Shown here piece by piece: positions 61,644 through 64,000 of a stretch of 64,000 nt of DNA (position 1 is the stretch's first letter; each line of letters opens with the position of its first letter). Below the pieces are notes generated by a model. It made no database searches. It saw only the letters and a program-made list of their open reading frames with translations, and was not told the DNA's origin. This stretch comes from Nocardioides aurantiacus (GTDB taxonomy: Bacteria; Actinomycetota; Actinomycetes; Propionibacteriales; Nocardioidaceae), in the NCBI RefSeq assembly GCF_003752505.1, contig NZ_RKHO01000001.1, forward strand, positions 3,286,001-3,350,000, in the 5' to 3' direction. The position numbers and the translations under genes were made by a program.

Positions 61644-63199
61644 TGGGCCACCACCCGTCCGATGGTGCGCGTGTCGTCGCTGTCCACGGTCGTCCTCTCG
61701 TACTTCTCCTCGTGCACGATGCGTGCACCCCGGGCCTCGAGCTCGCGGCGCACCAGCGCCGGCGAGAGCCGACGGTGGCCGGGGTGCTCCGCGCTGCCGC
61801 CCCGGACCCAGTGCTCCAGGTGCAGCTGGCCGCCCGAGCGTAGTGCCATCGAGCAGAGCCGCCACAGCACGTCGCGGCCGCCGGCGGTGGTGGAGTCGGC
61901 GAGGTGGCGCGCCATCAGCGCGCGCGGTCCCCCGCGAGCTGCCCCGCGGCGTGCCTCGGTCGCGCCGACGGCGAGCACGGAGCGCCACTCGTGCAGGTTG
62001 AGGGGCTCGACGTCGAGCCGGAGGCCCTCCGCCTGCGCGGCGGCACGCGCCTCGGTCGCTCCCCGCACCACGAAGTCGTAGGCCGTGACCTCCAGGCCCT
62101 GCCGGGCCAGCCACAGCGCGTCGCGGCCGTTGCCGGCCCCGAGGTCGACCACCCGGCCGTCGCTCCCGAGCGAGGCGGCGACCGCCCGGGCGAGCTCCGA
62201 GGGCTCCTGCTCCGGGCGGCGGCCCTCGGCCGTGCTGTAGCGCCGCTCCCAGGCCTCGCGGTGCACCCGCGTGCCGCGGAACCAGCCGTTGAGCGCTCGC
62301 TGCACCCACGGCGGCGTGCTGAACTGGTACGCCGGGTCGGGCACCCGCCACGACGGCCCGTACATCGCCTCCAGCAGCTTCTCCGGCCGCGCGGGCACCG
62401 GGACGGAGCGACCCTCGAGGGTCGCCTCGCCCAGCGGGAAGACCCACTCGGGCTCGAAGGGCACCCCCACCTCGCCCATCAGGAACAGCCGCCCGGCGTC
62501 GAGGTAGCCGCCGAAGAGGTCCAACCCCCGCCACGAGCCGTCGGCCTCACGCACGTCGATGCGGAAGGCGGCACCGCTGTAGCGCACCACGGTGTAGCCC
62601 ATGTCGGTGAGCCGGCGCTGCAGCGCGAAGGACTCGCGCACCACGTCGACGGGGTGGGTGTGCCGACTGACGTAGCCGAGGTCGGCGTCGCTGTCGTGGC
62701 CGATCAGGCGCTGCTCGCGGACCGCGCCGAGCAGGGTGCCGTAGGCGACGAACGCCTCGATGCCGGCCTCGCGCAGGGCCCGGAGCACCTCCTCGACCGC
62801 GTCGAGGAGCGGGCCGACGTGCTCGGCGCTGCGGGTGTCGAAGGTCTGTGCCATCCGCCCGGACTTGTCGATGCCGAGCGGCTTGCCGGCCTCGTTGACG
62901 ACGGCGATCCGCTCCTCCCCGGTGCCGAAGCGGCGCTCGGCGTCGTGCAGCACGCGCCCGCTGACGTGCTCGGCCACGGTGAGGCGGGTGTGGCCGCTCA
63001 GGAAGGTGCGCAGGGGGGCCGGCCAGGCGACCAGGCGGGCGTCGGCCGGCCCGTCGGGGTCGGGCCCGGTGTCGCGCTGCACCCAGAACGACCAGATGCG
63101 CCGTTCGTCGAGGAGCACGTCGACCACGACGTCCTCACCAGGCGGTACGCCGAGCCGGAGCCCCGCATCGTCGACCGCGTCGACCCGGGGCTGTCCCAT
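61631..63199 (-). CDS. LicD-like nucleotidyltransferase fused to SAM methyltransferase
   Basis: A 522-residue protein with two catalytic parts. Residues about 115-330 show the LicD/fukutin-type core: FVAYGTLLGAVREQRLIGHD, then SDADLGY with the metal aspartates, typical of phosphocholine or related phosphotransfer to surface glycans. Residues about 365-520 are a class I methyltransferase with VVDLGAGNGRDALWLARQG. The N-terminal 100 residues are a separate beta-rich region. ATG at 63199 replaces a longer frame. A TAGATT element at 63264-63269 overlaps the upstream stop and may be the -10. With the sulfotransferase it forms a surface-glycan modification set. Confidence 0.82.
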   Translation of the reverse strand: MGQPRVDAVDDAGLRLGVPPGEDVVVDVLLDERRIWSFWVQRDTGPDPDGPADARLVAWPAPLRTFLSGHTRLTVAEHVSGRVLHDAERRFGTGEERIAVVNEAGKPLGIDKSGRMAQTFDTRSAEHVGPLLDAVEEVLRALREAGIEAFVAYGTLLGAVREQRLIGHDSDADLGYVSRHTHPVDVVRESFALQRRLTDMGYTVVRYSGAAFRIDVREADGSWRGLDLFGGYLDAGRLFLMGEVGVPFEPEWVFPLGEATLEGRSVPVPARPEKLLEAMYGPSWRVPDPAYQFSTPPWVQRALNGWFRGTRVHREAWERRYSTAEGRRPEQEPSELARAVAASLGSDGRVVDLGAGNGRDALWLARQGLEVTAYDFVVRGATEARAAAQAEGLRLDVEPLNLHEWRSVLAVGATEARRGAARGGPRALMARHLADSTTAGGRDVLWRLCSMALRSGGQLHLEHWVRGGSAEHPGHRRLSPALVRRELEARGARIVHEEKYERTTVDSDDTRTIGRVVAQWHD

Positions 63200-63266
63200 G
63201 CCGTGACCGTCCTCGTCCCTCGTCGCCGTCGTTGACGGACCCAGGGTGCCCGTCGGACGCAGCAAT

Positions 63267-64000
63267 CTAGTCCAGGCGCACCGAGGTGGCGACGATCCAG
63301 TGGTCGGTGGCGTAGCGGGCGAGCGGGGGCTTCGTCGCGGCGTACGCGCTGAAGGTGCCGTTGCCGAAGATCCAGTCGATCCTCATGCCGGAGGGAGCCT
63401 TGCAGGTGGTGCCGTCGTGGATGCCGCCGGCGGAGGACTCCAGGTCCGTCCGGGCCAGCACCGTGCACATGGCGCGGCTGGTCTCGTTGAAGTCGCCGCC
63501 GAGGAAGACCGGCGTGCCGTCGGCGCGCAGCTCGTTGATCTTCGCGGTCTCCAGCACCAGGTCGCGGTCGCGCTCGGCCTGGCGGTCGCCGGGGCTGTTG
63601 TGGATGTTGAAGTACCAGAAGGTGCGGGCGGTGCTGCGGTCCTTGAGCAGGACGTAGGGCATCCGGCGCGTCTCCCCCATCGAGGGCACCTCGACGTAGC
63701 CGGCGTCGAGCCGGGTGAAGCGCGACGCGTTCCAGATGATCTGGTTGGGGCGGCCGAGCGACCCGTTGGCGAGCACCGGCCACATGTCGTATCCGGGGAG
63801 CTCACGCTGGAAGGCCGCGATCTGCTCGGGACGCACCTCCTGCATCCCCACCACGTCGGCCCGCTGGTCGCGCACCAGGTCCGCGCCCCACTGCGAGCGC
63901 AGCGCGGAGGGAGCCATCTCGTCGTGCATGCCACCGGGCTCGGTGTGGTGGCTGCCCAGGAGGTTGTAGGTCATCAGCCGCAGCGTCAGCGGCGGTCCGT
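63267..64000 (-). CDS. Endonuclease/exonuclease/phosphatase family protein, C-terminal part
   Basis: The last 244 residues of an EEP-fold hydrolase; the gene continues past the window edge, as the frame stays open upstream of the internal ATG at 63974 (PPLTLRLMTYNLLGSHH). Active-site blocks are VVGMQEVRPEQ (metal Glu), WYFNIHNSPG, FLGGDFNETS, MRIDWIFGNG and ATDHWIVATSV (final His). Members include DNases, sphingomyelinases and inositol phosphatases. Secretion is likely in similar actinobacterial proteins, but the N-terminus is not visible. The stop codon lies within a CTAG. Confidence 0.88.
   Translation of the reverse strand, partial: GPPLTLRLMTYNLLGSHHTEPGGMHDEMAPSALRSQWGADLVRDQRADVVGMQEVRPEQIAAFQRELPGYDMWPVLANGSLGRPNQIIWNASRFTRLDAGYVEVPSMGETRRMPYVLLKDRSTARTFWYFNIHNSPGDRQAERDRDLVLETAKINELRADGTPVFLGGDFNETSRAMCTVLARTDLESSAGGIHDGTTCKAPSGMRIDWIFGNGTFSAYAATKPPLARYATDHWIVATSVRLD

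Overview
The window looks like a chromosomal segment of a very GC-rich actinobacterium, most likely Nocardioides or a close relative in the Nocardioidaceae. The base composition, frequent GTG starts, WhiB regulator, UvrD2, mycoredoxin, AdnAB, MoeZ and small actinobacterial families (PPA1309, DUF3107, DUF5302, DUF2342) all point that way. No insertion sequence, prophage or CRISPR array was seen, and the only RNA gene found is an initiator tRNA.

Layout. 1-12200: an SDR fragment, a CBS-DUF309 fusion, a PH-like membrane protein, formate-tetrahydrofolate ligase, a large sortase-anchored wall protein with a glycine-rich region and a seven-repeat YVTN propeller, an SDR, an aldo/keto reductase, tRNA-fMet, and a membrane-bound adenylate cyclase. 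12500-20140: UPF0182 membrane protein, PPA1309, PDZ/S16 protease, MoaE, DUF2342 protein and a Nudix hydrolase. 20130-21900: a zinc metallopeptidase, a PHP-domain protein and a helically phased cluster of DnaA-box-like sites. 22079-25323: the most unusual region, a four-gene operon (kaiC, kaiB, a PAS protein with a histidine-kinase-like dimerisation segment, a stand-alone receiver) in which every junction is a 4-base stop/start overlap. 25364-33622: enoyl-CoA hydratase, an orphan cyclodehydratase-like protein next to an ABC1 kinase, whiB7 with a leader ORF and attenuator hairpin, uvrD2, mycoredoxin and nudC. 33619-46660: M3 peptidase, DeoD, the AdnAB helicase-nuclease, an alkyltransferase-like protein, an S1 protease, MoeZ, a TetR regulator and DUF3107. 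46631-56140: an HxlR/quinone reductase pair, a MarR/MFS pair, a ferritin-like protein divergent from a DEAD-box helicase, L,D-transpeptidase, ParA, DUF6758, a histidine phosphatase and a MaoC protein. 56258-64000: a lipoprotein propeller, small proteins, an acyl-CoA dehydrogenase, a surface-glycan group (sulfotransferase, coiled-coil protein, LicD-methyltransferase fusion) and the start of an endonuclease/exonuclease/phosphatase gene.

How it fits together. From general knowledge, the order UPF0182 - PDZ protease - DUF2342 - ABC1 kinase - whiB7 - uvrD2 - mycoredoxin - nudC - adnBA - MGMT-like - moeZ - TetR - DUF3107 - ferritin-like - DEAD helicase - ParA - histidine phosphatase follows the Mycobacterium tuberculosis Rv3193c-Rv3214 region. 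The Kai operon, M3/DeoD pair, MarR/MFS pair and HxlR/quinone reductase pair are additions to that backbone. The Kai cassette lacks KaiA. KaiC has a C-terminal coiled coil, and the adjacent PAS protein has lost its phospho-accepting histidine. That suggests a timer or energy-sensing module with an unorthodox output and makes it the best candidate for an undescribed system. A second regulatory highlight is the whiB7 leader. Many genes here start 5-7 bases after a TAnnnT -10 element, so leaderless transcription appears common.
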